NCBI RefSeq assembly: GCF_029626175.1
Contig: NZ_JARUBM010000002.1
Location: forward strand, 558,001-622,000
DNA: 64,000 nt
Reading direction: 5' to 3'
DNA from: Micromonospora sp. WMMD1082
GTDB taxonomy: Bacteria > Actinomycetota > Actinomycetes > Mycobacteriales > Micromonosporaceae
The notes beneath the pieces were generated by a model. That model was given only the letters and a program-made list of their open reading frames with translations, had not been told where the DNA came from and made no database searches. Shown piece by piece: positions 47,870-56,955 of this stretch (positions within the stretch are counted from its first letter, which is position 1; each line of letters starts with the position of its first letter). The position numbers and the translations under genes are program-made.

Positions 47870-48441
47870 CCGGCGGTCACCTGCAGATCGTCGTCTGCGC
47901 CGCCGGCCCCGCCGCCGACGTGACCCAACTGATCAGCGTCGCGCAGACGCACTCCTGGACGACCGCCGTCACCGCCACGCCCAGCAGCGTCGACTTCATC
48001 GACGCCCCTGCGATCGAGAGGCTGACCGGTGCCGCGGTGCGATCCAGCTACCACGCATCCCCCGGCAACCGCCGCTCGCTACCCGCCACCGACGCCCTGA
48101 TCATCGCACCCGCGACGTACAACTCGATCAACAAAATCGCCCTCGGCCTCGCCGACAACTACGCCATGACCTCGGTCGCCGAACTGATCGGACGGCAGGT
48201 GCCGACCGTCATCGTCCCGTTCGTCAACGCCGCACTCGCCGCCCGCCTGCCCTTCCGCCGCGCCGTGGCAGGCCTCCGCGATGAAGGCATACGGATCCTG
48301 CTCGGTCCCAAAGACGGCTGGGAACCACACCCGCCCGGCAGCGGGCAGAATCAGCAGCGCGCCTTTCCCTGGAAGATGGCGTTCGAGACAGCGGCCCGAC
48401 TCGCCCACCCGGATCGATCGGCCACCTCCGACCACGGCTGA
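47866..48441 (+). CDS. flavoprotein (phosphopantothenoylcysteine decarboxylase-like fold)
   Basis: 191 residues. LQIVVCAAGPAAD near the N-terminus, ALIIAPATYNSINKIALGLADN at about 80-100 and TVIVPFVN match the Flavoprotein (PF02441) fold with an FMN site. Function unknown; it probably works with the HTH protein it overlaps. Confidence 0.75.
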   Translation: MTGGHLQIVVCAAGPAADVTQLISVAQTHSWTTAVTATPSSVDFIDAPAIERLTGAAVRSSYHASPGNRRSLPATDALIIAPATYNSINKIALGLADNYAMTSVAELIGRQVPTVIVPFVNAALAARLPFRRAVAGLRDEGIRILLGPKDGWEPHPPGSGQNQQRAFPWKMAFETAARLAHPDRSATSDHG

Positions 48442-48548
48442 TCGAACCATGCCCAACGCAGGCATCCATGGCATCGCACCGCGCCCCACCGGCGCCAATG
48501 CGGCCCAGCGGTTGCCGAGCGCACCCAGGGCCACCTGCGTCGTACGCG

Positions 48549-48589
48549 AAAAGGCCCCGACCGGCAGAGTTCTACCAGGTCAGGGCCTT
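48549..48589 (-). terminator. rho-independent terminator of tRNA-Lys
   Basis: Twelve-base arms with one mismatch (AAGGCCCCGACC / GGTCAGGGCCTT) are followed on the minus strand by TTTT. Confidence 0.75.
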
Positions 48590-48598
48590 GCTCGGTGG

Positions 48599-48671
48599 TG
48601 CGCCGCCAGGGACTCGAACCCCGAACCCGCGGATTAAGAGTCCGCTGCTCTGCCAGTTGAGCTAGCGGCGC
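48599..48671 (-). tRNA. tRNA-Lys(CTT)
   Basis: Cloverleaf on the minus strand: acceptor GCGCCGC/GCGGCGC, D arm with TAGCTCAACTGGCAGAGCA, anticodon loop with CTT (GACTCTTAATC) and T loop GGTTCGAGTCC. Discriminator A is followed by an encoded CCA (48598-48596). Confidence 0.95.
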
Positions 48672-48852
48672 TCGCTGACAACGGGGAGAACACTAGCACG
48701 CACTCCGAACGGGGTTCCAATCCGATTCCCCGGGTCGTCCCTTCGGCCGAGCTTGACGGACATTTGGTGAGAACGTCACACGAAGTGTGGGACCGGGGTG
48801 ATGCCGGGAGGCAGCGATACGGCACGATGTCCGCCAGGCGCGAAGGACAGGG

Positions 48853-50112
48853 GTGGGCATGGGCAGGTTCGCGCGGGCGGGGGCGCTGCTGGGCGCCGTG
48901 GGCCTGGTGGCGTCGCTGGCACTCTCGGGTTGCACTGCGACATCTGAGGTCGCCCAGTTCGTGGAGGGCGACCAGCCCGAGGTGACCGACTCGGCGACAC
49001 CGGGGGCGCCGGACACACCGAGTGGGCCGCCGCTGGCGCTGAGCCCGGCCGATGGGGCGAAGAACCGGCCGGTCAGCGTGGAGATCGCCGCGAAGCTGCC
49101 GGGTGGCGGCAAGGTGTCGCAGGTCACGCTGACGACCGAGGACGGCAAGAAGGTCAAGGGCAAGCTGCGTACGGACGGCTCCTCCTGGGTTCCGTCGACG
49201 CCGCTGAAGTGGTCCACGCGCTACACCGCCACGGTCACCGCGAGCCGGCCCGACGGCACGGTCGGCGAGGGCACCAGCACCTTCACCACGATGGCCAAGC
49301 CCGGCTCGATGATCACCTCGGGCCTCTACCTGTTCAGCGACCGAACCTACGGGGTGGCGATGCCGGTGGTGGCGGAGTTCCATCCGGGCATTCCGGCCAA
49401 GGACCGGGCCGCCGTGCAGAAGCGGATGTTCGTGCAGACCGACCCGCCGCAGCCGGGCGCCTGGCACTGGGTGAGCAACGGCACCCAGGCGTACTACCGG
49501 GCGCCGGAGTACTGGAAGCCCGGCACCAAACTGTCCGTACGCATCGCGCTGGCCGGCATCCCGCTGAGCAACGGCCGGTACGGCAACGTCGACCGCACGG
49601 CCACCGCCAAGATCGGCTCCGCCTTCGAGATGAAGGTGACCAACAGCGACAAGCAGATGCGGGTGTACGAGAACGGCCAGCTGATCCGCACCCTGCCGGT
49701 GAGCCTGGGCAAGAAGACGACCCCCTCCTCCAGCGGCACCCTCGTGGTGATGGAGAAGAAGGAGTCGACCGTCTTCGACACGATGGACGACCCCGACCCG
49801 GCGAACCGGTACGTCACCGACATCGACTTCGCCCAGCGGATCACCTGGGGCGGCGAGTACATCCACGCGGCACCCTGGTCGGAGCACGTCCAGGGGCGGC
49901 AGAATGTGTCCCACGGCTGCGTGAACGTCTCCATGGCGAACGCCCGCTGGCTCTTCCAACGCACGAAGATCGGTGACCCGATCACCATCAGCGGCACCGA
50001 GCGCAAGCTGGCGCCCGGCAACGGCTGGACAGCGTGGAACCTGAGCTGGTCGGAGTTTGTCAAGGGCAGCGCGCTGCCAGTTCCGGACGGTGGTGCCGGT
50101 CCGGCCCTGTAA
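48853..50112 (+). CDS. L,D-transpeptidase lipoprotein 1
   Basis: 419 residues. A lipoprotein signal is visible (LALSGC, Cys about 27). Ig-like domains (about 60-250) precede the YkuD catalytic domain with SHGCVNVS (His and Cys near 354-356). It forms 3-3 cross-links in peptidoglycan on the outer face of the membrane. An ATG at 48859 is an equally good start. Tandem with a paralogue. Confidence 0.9.
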   Translation: MGMGRFARAGALLGAVGLVASLALSGCTATSEVAQFVEGDQPEVTDSATPGAPDTPSGPPLALSPADGAKNRPVSVEIAAKLPGGGKVSQVTLTTEDGKKVKGKLRTDGSSWVPSTPLKWSTRYTATVTASRPDGTVGEGTSTFTTMAKPGSMITSGLYLFSDRTYGVAMPVVAEFHPGIPAKDRAAVQKRMFVQTDPPQPGAWHWVSNGTQAYYRAPEYWKPGTKLSVRIALAGIPLSNGRYGNVDRTATAKIGSAFEMKVTNSDKQMRVYENGQLIRTLPVSLGKKTTPSSSGTLVVMEKKESTVFDTMDDPDPANRYVTDIDFAQRITWGGEYIHAAPWSEHVQGRQNVSHGCVNVSMANARWLFQRTKIGDPITISGTERKLAPGNGWTAWNLSWSEFVKGSALPVPDGGAGPAL

Positions 50113-50239
50113 CCGGGCAAGATATGTCACTATCCGGACATCCCCCGCTCCACGTGTTTCGGTTCACCTTCCGCAACGGGTACGTGTTCCCGTGCGTCAG
50201 TGATGTGGACGGGCAGCGGACCATGACTGTGAGGACACC

Positions 50240-51517
50240 ATGCGAGTTCGGGACCAGCGCAACCGGAGGCGGGGGGTGCTCGCCGCGGGAATGCTCGCCG
50301 TGGCGTTGGCGCTGACCTCCGCCTGCACCGGCGGCAAGGGCGGCGACAAGGGGCCGGGCTGGCAGGACGGTGTCGACCAGCCGGCCGCGAAGGCGTCGGT
50401 GAGCATCAGCGAGCCGGCCGCCGACGCGAAGGACGTGCCCGCCGCCACGGCGATCACCTTCGTCACCGAGCAGGCCGAGGACACCACCGTCGAGGTGACC
50501 GGCGCCGACGGCGCGGCGGTCGACGGTGAGCTGGCGGCGGACGGCAGGAGCTGGCTGCCGTCGAAGGCGCTGGACTACGGCGGGTCGTACACCGCCACCG
50601 TCACCGCGACCGGCGACGACGGCCGGCCGGTGACCGCCACCAGTGCCTTCACGGTGATGGCACAGCCGCAGCAGCAGGTGCGGATCAGCAGCTTCCTCGG
50701 CGACGACCAGACCGTCGGGGTGGCCATGCCGCTGATCGTGCGGTTCGGCCGGGAGATTCCGGAGAAGTACCGCGCCGACCTGCAGCGCCGGATGACGGTG
50801 ACCTCGGAGCCGGCCCAGGAGGGCAGCTGGCACTGGGTCAGCCCCACCGAGGTCCGTTACCGGCCGAAGGAGTTCTGGCAGGCGGGCAGCAAGGTGTCGT
50901 ACCGGGTGCAGGCGGGCGGCCTGCCGCTGGGCGACGGCTGGTACGGCCGGGCCGACTTGACCGTCGACATCAAGATCGGCCCGAAGCTGCTCATGACGGT
51001 GGACAACCGGACCAAGCGGATGGTGGTCACCCGGGACGGCTCGACGATCAAGACCATCCCGGTGAGCCTGGGCAAGAAGAGCACCCCGTCCTCCAGCGGC
51101 ACGATGATCGTGATGGAGAAGCTGCGCAAGACCGTCTTCGACACGTACGACGAGCTGGGCCCCGAGGACGGCTACCGGACGAAGATCGACTACGCCCAGC
51201 GGTTGACCTGGGGCGGCGAGTTCATCCACGCCGCGCCTTGGTCGGAGGGGCAGCAGGGCACCACCAACGTCTCGCACGGCTGCGTGAACGTCTCGATGGC
51301 CAACGGCGCCTGGCTGTTCACCAACACCAAGGTCGGTGACCCGATCGTGGTCAAGGGCACCGAGCGCAAGCTGCAGCTCGGCAACGGCTGGACCGATTGG
51401 AACGTGAGCTGGGAGGAGTACGTCAAGGGCAGCGCCCTGCCGTACGAGCCGGCGGAGGACGGCGCGGACGACGCGGACGACCCGGATCTCTCGCCGAGCG
51501 AGACCCCCACCGCCTGA
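50240..51517 (+). CDS. L,D-transpeptidase lipoprotein 2
   Basis: 425 residues. Lipobox LTSAC near residue 29, two Ig-like domains, and a YkuD domain with SHGCVNVS near 346-353. It is a close paralogue of the preceding gene, and the acidic C-terminus (EDGADDADDPD) is specific to this copy. Followed by a hairpin. Confidence 0.92.
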   Translation: MRVRDQRNRRRGVLAAGMLAVALALTSACTGGKGGDKGPGWQDGVDQPAAKASVSISEPAADAKDVPAATAITFVTEQAEDTTVEVTGADGAAVDGELAADGRSWLPSKALDYGGSYTATVTATGDDGRPVTATSAFTVMAQPQQQVRISSFLGDDQTVGVAMPLIVRFGREIPEKYRADLQRRMTVTSEPAQEGSWHWVSPTEVRYRPKEFWQAGSKVSYRVQAGGLPLGDGWYGRADLTVDIKIGPKLLMTVDNRTKRMVVTRDGSTIKTIPVSLGKKSTPSSSGTMIVMEKLRKTVFDTYDELGPEDGYRTKIDYAQRLTWGGEFIHAAPWSEGQQGTTNVSHGCVNVSMANGAWLFTNTKVGDPIVVKGTERKLQLGNGWTDWNVSWEEYVKGSALPYEPAEDGADDADDPDLSPSETPTA

Positions 51518-51551
51518 ACCCGTGCCGCACCATCCCGGCACGGACGCTGAA

Positions 51552-51588
51552 GCCCTCAGCCGGAGCTTCTCACGGATCGGCTGAGGGC
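51552..51588. terminator. terminator between convergent genes
   Basis: Eleven-base arms GCCCTCAGCCG / CGGCTGAGGGC around 15 bases, between the transpeptidase and the Fic gene. Confidence 0.6.
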
Positions 51589-52757
51589 TGAGGCCCCACC
51601 GCGGCGGCGGCCTTCGTGGCGAGTACCACGGGCATCCCGACGTAGGGATCCTCGATGGGAGCACGTTGCTGACGAATCCGTTGGCGTACCTGCTCCAGTA
51701 CGGCACCGGCAACGTAGTGCCGGCCCCGCCGCTCGCCGCGCGCCTCCAGCAGGCCGTGCTCGGCAAGTCGAGCAAGATCGCGACTGGCGGTACGCTCCTC
51801 GACCTGGGCGAGTTTGATGTAGAGGGGACGCCGCACCCGGTACCCGAGGACGGCCTCGTACAGCAGGCCCGTCACCCTCTCTGGAAGCGTCTCCTGCGCC
51901 ACCAGAGCGTCGAGTTCGGCCCAGATCGCCGATGCCTCTTGGAATCGCCGGGCAACCGTCTGCGCCTGCATGTGATGAGCGCGCAGGTTGAACGACACCC
52001 AGAGATCCGCCGTGCCCTCGGGGCTCCACCGCCCTCTGCCGGTGATGGCGAGGACCCGGTAGTAGTCCTCGGTATTGCTGCCCAACCACTCTTCGATGCT
52101 GGAGAACGCCGGCTCGACGATGGCCTCCCGGGAGAGCACCAGGGTCTGCAGTGCACGCGCCATGCGGCCGTTGCCGTCCCGAAACGGATGGATCATGACC
52201 AGGTTCAGATGGGCCATCGCCGCCCTGACGAGTGGATCCGCAGGCTCGTCAGAGCGCAGATGCCGCGCCAGTTCCTCCAGCAGCCCAGGTACGTCGCCCG
52301 CGTCCGCACCCTCGTACACACGGCGGTCGGTGCGCTCGTCGTACACGTAGATCGGTCCGGACCGGTACTGCCCGGGGCTCTTCGACAGATCATGCGAAAG
52401 CATCATGTAGTGCATGCTGCGGATGACGGAGGTGTCGAAACGGAAATAGGGATCAGCGGCGCTCTGCAGAACGTAACCCAACGCCTGCCGATAGCCACGG
52501 ATCTCCGCGAACGTCCGCTCGTCAGCGCTCAACGGTTCCTCGTCGTCCAGCGCGGCGGCGGCGTCGTCCTCGGCCACCACGTATCCTTCGATGCTGTTCG
52601 AGCCGAGGATGGCCCGGGCGAGCATGGTCTTACGCAGGCCTCCGGTCCAGCGCCGAGGCGTCCGGAGAACGTCGGCGAGAGTGCGCCGCATCTCGTGGAT
52701 CTCGCCCAGGACCGAGCGATCTTTGCTGGTCAGTTCGGGCGTCGCGTAGATCATCAT
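51570..52757 (-). CDS. Fic-domain AMP-transferase with N-terminal inhibitory motif
   Basis: 395 residues. The Fic core HPFRDGNGRMAR is at 190-201. The inhibitory helix motif SNSIEG (S/TxxxEG) at 53-58 indicates a class II, self-inhibited enzyme. The C-terminus has a winged-helix-like segment (SRDLARLAEHGLLEARGERR). It may AMPylate a cellular target or itself. ATG 52757 with AAGGA upstream; ATG 52754 follows directly. Confidence 0.88.
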   Translation of the reverse strand: MMIYATPELTSKDRSVLGEIHEMRRTLADVLRTPRRWTGGLRKTMLARAILGSNSIEGYVVAEDDAAAALDDEEPLSADERTFAEIRGYRQALGYVLQSAADPYFRFDTSVIRSMHYMMLSHDLSKSPGQYRSGPIYVYDERTDRRVYEGADAGDVPGLLEELARHLRSDEPADPLVRAAMAHLNLVMIHPFRDGNGRMARALQTLVLSREAIVEPAFSSIEEWLGSNTEDYYRVLAITGRGRWSPEGTADLWVSFNLRAHHMQAQTVARRFQEASAIWAELDALVAQETLPERVTGLLYEAVLGYRVRRPLYIKLAQVEERTASRDLARLAEHGLLEARGERRGRHYVAGAVLEQVRQRIRQQRAPIEDPYVGMPVVLATKAAAAVGPQPSADP

Positions 52758-52768
52758 CGCTGTCCTTA

Positions 52769-52835
52769 TGTCTCTATCAATGAGACAACGGTACGGCCCA
52801 TGGCACCGTGGCGCAAAGAAAGAGACAAAGAGACA
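52769..52835. promoter_or_regulatory. GAGACA-motif cluster upstream of the Fic gene
   Basis: TGTCTC (52769-52774) and GAGACA (52782-52787) form an inverted repeat 12 bases upstream of ATG 52757. Two direct copies of GAGACA follow at 52822-52827 and 52830-52835. This is likely an operator for autoregulation through the C-terminal winged helix; inference. Confidence 0.5.
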
Positions 52836-52854
52836 TGACACCGGAACGGAACGG

Positions 52855-52885
52855 GTCAGGCCCCCTCGCGGGGAGGGGGCCTGAC
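52855..52885. terminator. terminator of tRNA-His
   Basis: Perfect 12-base arms GTCAGGCCCCCT / AGGGGGCCTGAC with a 7-base loop, four bases beyond the encoded CCA of tRNA-His. Confidence 0.7.
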
Positions 52886-52891
52886 GTGTGG

Positions 52892-52964
52892 GGTGACTGA
52901 TGGGAATTGAACCCACGACAACCGGGACCACAACCCGGTGCTCTGCCAACTGAGCTACAGCCAC
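52892..52964 (-). tRNA. tRNA-His(GTG)
   Basis: Minus-strand cloverleaf: acceptor GTGGCTG/CAGTCAC, anticodon loop GGTTGTGGTCC with GTG, and T loop GGTTCAATTCC. Discriminator C with encoded CCA (52891-52889). The extra G-1 is encoded at 52965, as expected for tRNA-His. Confidence 0.95.
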
Positions 52965-53058
52965 CATGCCGCCGCACCCGGTCGACTGCCCGGGGCGGGT
53001 GCGGAGAAATCATACCCCCACCACGGCCGACCGCGTCCAGCGGGTTGCCGGCGGGCGC

Positions 53059-53649
53059 TCAGAGGCCGGCGGCGATCGCCTTGGCGCTCTCCACGTCGGG
53101 CCCGGGCAGCGGGACGAAGATCGTACGCCGGTAGTACTCCAGCTCCCGGATGCTCTCCCGGATGTCCGCCAGGGCCCGGTGCGCCAGGCCCTTCTGCGGC
53201 TGGCCGAAGTACACCCGGGGGTACCAGCGGCGGCACAGCTCCTTGATCGAGGAGACATCGATCATGCGGTAGTGCAGGTGGGCGTCGAGGCGGGGCATGT
53301 CCCGGGCGATGAACCCCCGGTCGGTGGCGATCGAGTTGCCGCAGAGCGGGGCGGTCCGCGGATCCCTGACGTGGCGGGTGACGTAGTCGAGCACCCGCTC
53401 CTCGGCCTCGGCCAGGGTGATGGTGGAGCGGCGCACCTCGTCGGTGAGGCCCGACTTGGCGTGCATCGTCCGGACGATCTCCGGCATCGCGTCCAGCGCG
53501 GCGTCGTCAGCGTGGATCACCACGTCCACACCCTCACCGAGCACGTTGAGATCCGGATCGGTGACCAGCGCGGCGACTTCGATCAGCTTGTCGCCACCGA
53601 GGTCGAGCCCGGTCATCTCACAGTCGATCCAGACGAGAAGATCAGCCAC
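53059..53649 (-). CDS. orn: oligoribonuclease
   Basis: 196 residues, DEDDh exonuclease. The four acidic residues lie in [24 protein letters not shown] and [10 protein letters not shown], with the catalytic His in HRALAD. It degrades 2-5 nt RNAs and pGpG to mononucleotides. Length and sequence are typical of actinobacterial Orn. Confidence 0.96.
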   Translation of the reverse strand: MADLLVWIDCEMTGLDLGGDKLIEVAALVTDPDLNVLGEGVDVVIHADDAALDAMPEIVRTMHAKSGLTDEVRRSTITLAEAEERVLDYVTRHVRDPRTAPLCGNSIATDRGFIARDMPRLDAHLHYRMIDVSSIKELCRRWYPRVYFGQPQKGLAHRALADIRESIRELEYYRRTIFVPLPGPDVESAKAIAAGL

Positions 53650-53722
53650 CGGGACAGCCTACGCGCAGCCCAAGACTCGTGGCTGCGCGCCGCCGGGGTC
53701 ACCGACCGCTAGGGTCTTCCCC

Positions 53723-55018
53723 GTGCCCGCCGAACCCGCCACACCACCCAGCGTCGACCTCGACGGCCCTGGTGACCGTATGGCGCGCCGGGTTCTGGGG
53801 GCGCTGGCGCTCGCGGCGGCGCTTCCGGCGCTCTACCTTCCGGGGACCGTCCACAACTTCTTCGACCTGAAGATCTACATGTCGGCGATGGACTGGTGGG
53901 CGGCCGGCCACCCGCTCTACGACTACGTGCAGCCGGATCGGGTGCAGGGGGAGCTGTACTTCACCTATCCCCCGTTCGCCGCGCTGCTCCTGCTGCCGTT
54001 CTCCTGGCTGAAGCTGGGCGCCACGGTGGCGATCTTCACCGGGCTGACCCTGCTCGGCGTGGTGGTCACCACGAAGTGGCTGCTCGATCCGGTGATCCGT
54101 CGGCACCGCCTGCCCCACCTGTTCACCCTCGTGGTCGGGATGCTGCTCGTGCTCGGGGTGGAGAGCACCCGGGAGACGATCACCTTCGGGCAGATCAACA
54201 TGCTGCTGGTGGTGCTGATCCTGGCCGACCTGCTGTTCGCCGTACCCCGGGGCAGTCGCTGGGCCGGCGTGGGCATCGGCCTGGCGGCGGCGCTCAAGCT
54301 GTTCCCGGGCATCTTCGTGGTCTACCTGCTGGCCGGCCGGCGCTGGCGGGCGGCGACGGTGGCCGCGGCGACCGCCGCCGGGGCGACCCTGCTCGCCGCC
54401 GCGGTCGCACCCGCGGACTCCTGGCGGTTCTGGACGCACGAACTGTGGGCCACCGACCGGGTCGGCCGCACCGACTACACCGGCAACCAGTCCCTGTTCG
54501 GCCTGCTGAGCCGGCTCACCGCGCCGGAGGAGCCGAGCCGGCTGGTCTGGTTGCCGCTGGTCGCGGCCGTCGTCGGGTACGGGCTGTGGCGGGCGGTGCG
54601 GGCGTCGCAGGCCGGGGACGCGCTCACCGGCCTGACGCTGACCGGGTTGGTCGCGGCGTTGATCAGCCCGATCACCTGGACGCACCACATCTACTGGTTC
54701 ATCCCCGCCGTGGTGATCATTGCCGACGCGGCGTTGGGCGCGGATCCGCGCACCATCGCCGGTGCGCGCCGGCGCCGCCGGCTGGTGACGCTCGCCGTCG
54801 CCACCACCGCCATCATCGTGTACGGCGTGGTGTCCTTCTACGACTGGGGAGTCGCGCCCTCGCCCACCGACAGCCCGTGGGAGTTCCTGCTCCGCAACGC
54901 GTACGTGCTGCTCTGCCTGGCGCTGCTGGTCGTCCTGCCGGTGCGCCCCAAGGCCGACGTGCCGCAGCGGCGAGGCACAAAGACGGACACTCTTCCCGAG
55001 ACGCCCATCCACCGGTAA
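53723..55018 (+). CDS. GT87-family alpha-mannosyltransferase, polytopic membrane protein
   Basis: 431 residues with about ten membrane segments. FFDLKIYMSAMDWWAAGHPLYDY is the periplasmic GT-C motif with the expected acidic residue, and FTYPPFAALLLLPF follows. Relatives add mannose from polyprenyl-phosphate-mannose to lipoglycans. GTG 53723 was chosen; ATG 53780 is an alternative. Confidence 0.82.
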   Translation: MPAEPATPPSVDLDGPGDRMARRVLGALALAAALPALYLPGTVHNFFDLKIYMSAMDWWAAGHPLYDYVQPDRVQGELYFTYPPFAALLLLPFSWLKLGATVAIFTGLTLLGVVVTTKWLLDPVIRRHRLPHLFTLVVGMLLVLGVESTRETITFGQINMLLVVLILADLLFAVPRGSRWAGVGIGLAAALKLFPGIFVVYLLAGRRWRAATVAAATAAGATLLAAAVAPADSWRFWTHELWATDRVGRTDYTGNQSLFGLLSRLTAPEEPSRLVWLPLVAAVVGYGLWRAVRASQAGDALTGLTLTGLVAALISPITWTHHIYWFIPAVVIIADAALGADPRTIAGARRRRRLVTLAVATTAIIVYGVVSFYDWGVAPSPTDSPWEFLLRNAYVLLCLALLVVLPVRPKADVPQRRGTKTDTLPETPIHR

Positions 55019-55052
55019 TCTCCCCCGATAACACCGATTTCCCCCGGTGAAG

Positions 55053-55089
55053 GGGCGGCCCTCCGCGTCGGCAGCACGGAGGGCCGCCC
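55053..55089. terminator. terminator between convergent genes
   Basis: Perfect 13-base arms GGGCGGCCCTCCG / CGGAGGGCCGCCC with an 11-base loop. Confidence 0.7.
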
Positions 55090-55100
55090 ACTCCGCGAGG

Positions 55101-56024
55101 TTAGCGGGGTGGGGCGGAAGGGCGGAGGGAGCGGGGAGGAAGGTGGGGAGCGGGGAGGTCGGCGAGGGTTTCGGGGCGGGGTACGGGGCCGATCGCCGCT
55201 CGGGTGGTGGCGGGCACCGCCGCGGCCACCGAGACGAGTTGACGCTCGGGCAGCCGGCGAGGGCCGGGCTGCGCCGGGGCACCCAGGCCGCTGAGCGAAC
55301 TCACCCCGAGCCGCCCGGCGAGCAGCGGCACCTGATCCGGCTCGACCACGAAGACCACCTCGCGCGGGTGAACCGGGCGCAGCAGCACCAGCGCGGCCAG
55401 GATCACCAGCAGCGTTCCGCCGGCGAGCGAGCCCCAGGTCGCCGGGGCGATCCACCCGGCGCGTAGCTCCGCGCGCAGGTCCAGGGTCACCTCGGCCCCG
55501 CCGTCGGGCCGCATCAGCACCAGGCTCAGCCGCTGACCGGCCAGGTCGCCCGGGCTCCATTCGAGGACGCCGGCGCCGGCGCGCACCCAGAAGGTCTGTG
55601 CGGCGGGCCCGGCCGGCACGGTCGGCGGCGTACCGTCCGGCGGGGTGACCTGCTCCAGGCGGACCGGCAGCGGACCCCTGGCCAGCGCCATGCGCTGGAC
55701 CACGGCGTGCGGTGTCCCCGTCAGCCACCGCTGCGCCTCCTCGGCCGGGGCCAACCCGACGAAGGCCGGCCCGTCGGGGGTGCGCGCATCCAGCCGCAGC
55801 CGGGCCTGCCCGCCCCGGGCGAACGGCACCTCCTGCCGCACCAGCGCGTCGAGGTCGGCCACCACCACCGCGTGCCCGGGGGTCTGCACGGTCTCGAACC
55901 GGGCGGTGAAGGCCCCGCCGGGGTCGGCGTGGCCGGTCAGCAGACCGAGCGCGGCGGCGCCGAGCAGCGCGGTGGTACCGATGGTCAGCATCAGCATTCC
56001 GGTCAGCGCCCACACGAAACGCAT
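55101..56024 (-). CDS. hypothetical membrane protein with two TM segments
   Basis: 307 residues. TM1 is at about 8-30 and TM2 (GGTLLVILAALVLLRP) near 201-217. An extracytoplasmic domain lies between, and the C-terminal tail is Pro-rich. No family recognised. It may be a cell-envelope protein. Confidence 0.6.
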   Translation of the reverse strand: MRFVWALTGMLMLTIGTTALLGAAALGLLTGHADPGGAFTARFETVQTPGHAVVVADLDALVRQEVPFARGGQARLRLDARTPDGPAFVGLAPAEEAQRWLTGTPHAVVQRMALARGPLPVRLEQVTPPDGTPPTVPAGPAAQTFWVRAGAGVLEWSPGDLAGQRLSLVLMRPDGGAEVTLDLRAELRAGWIAPATWGSLAGGTLLVILAALVLLRPVHPREVVFVVEPDQVPLLAGRLGVSSLSGLGAPAQPGPRRLPERQLVSVAAAVPATTRAAIGPVPRPETLADLPAPHLPPRSLRPSAPPR

Positions 56025-56165
56025 CCGCCCTGTCCCCCTCCGTAGCCAGATACCCGGCCGACCTTACCTATGTCGACCGGCCAATCAGCGGATATCCACG
56101 GCACGGACGTCGAAAACGGGCGGGCCCACCGGGTGATCCCGGCGGGCCCGCAGCTCTGTCGGTGG

Positions 56166-56942
56166 TCAGGACGTCGACGCCGCCTCGTCGCCCTGGGCCG
56201 CGCCGCTCTCGACCGCGTCGCTCTCGCGCCGGGTACGCGCGAACGCCAACCCGCCGAGCGCCAGCCCGCCGAGCCCGGCGATCAGGCCGGCGAGACCCAG
56301 CCCGACGGCCAGCCCGTTGCCGTCATCGCCGTCGTCCGCGCCGGCCGCTGCGGCGGGCGACTCCTCCGGTGCCGCCGTCGGTGCGTCGGCGGCCGCGGCG
56401 GTGAGGGTGAGCACCGGCGCCGGGCTGGCCGGCTCCTCGCCGCCGGGCTCCGGCTCGTCGATCCAGCGCACCACGGCCCCGTCGGAGTAGGTCTGCAGCG
56501 CCTTGAAGACCATCTGGTCCACCTCGGGCAGCGGGCCCAGGGAGACCGGGAACTCCTGGAAGGTGCCCGGCGCGATCGCGGCCCCCTCGCCGGCGGTCCA
56601 GGTGACCTTGGACACCACCTCGGTGATCTCGCTGCCGTGCACCTGCACCGGCGGGTCGACCTGGCGCTTCTCCACCGCCACCGTCCAGCCGGGCACCGGC
56701 ATCGTCGACACCGAGCCGACCGGGGCGTTCTCCGGCAGGAAGACCTCCAGCTTGGTGGTCGACGCCGTGTCGCTCTCGTTCGGCACCCGGAACGCGAACC
56801 GGCCGTAGCCGCCCTGGGTCGCCTCCCTCGGGTTGACGGTGACGTGGGCCGACGCGGGGGCCACGAAGCCGAACACGGCCGCGGCGACGGCGCCGAGCGT
56901 CAGGGCGGCAGCGGCGGCAGTGGTACGCCGGTGACGGATCAT
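56166..56942 (-). CDS. YcnI-like copper-associated membrane protein (DUF1775)
   Basis: 258 residues. Signal peptide ending in ASA then HVTVNP: the mature N-terminal His typical of YcnI copper sites. The domain has TTKLEVFLPE and a conserved Trp (GWTVAVEKRQV). A C-terminal TM helix follows at about 208-230. It is paired with CopC-CopD upstream in the same direction. Confidence 0.85.
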   Translation of the reverse strand: MIRHRRTTAAAAALTLGAVAAAVFGFVAPASAHVTVNPREATQGGYGRFAFRVPNESDTASTTKLEVFLPENAPVGSVSTMPVPGWTVAVEKRQVDPPVQVHGSEITEVVSKVTWTAGEGAAIAPGTFQEFPVSLGPLPEVDQMVFKALQTYSDGAVVRWIDEPEPGGEEPASPAPVLTLTAAAADAPTAAPEESPAAAAGADDGDDGNGLAVGLGLAGLIAGLGGLALGGLAFARTRRESDAVESGAAQGDEAASTS

Positions 56943-56955
56943 CGATGGAACCTCT

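Noticed and set aside
48551..48671. attachment site at tRNA-Lys
   Set aside because: No second copy of the tRNA 3' end or integrase found in the window.
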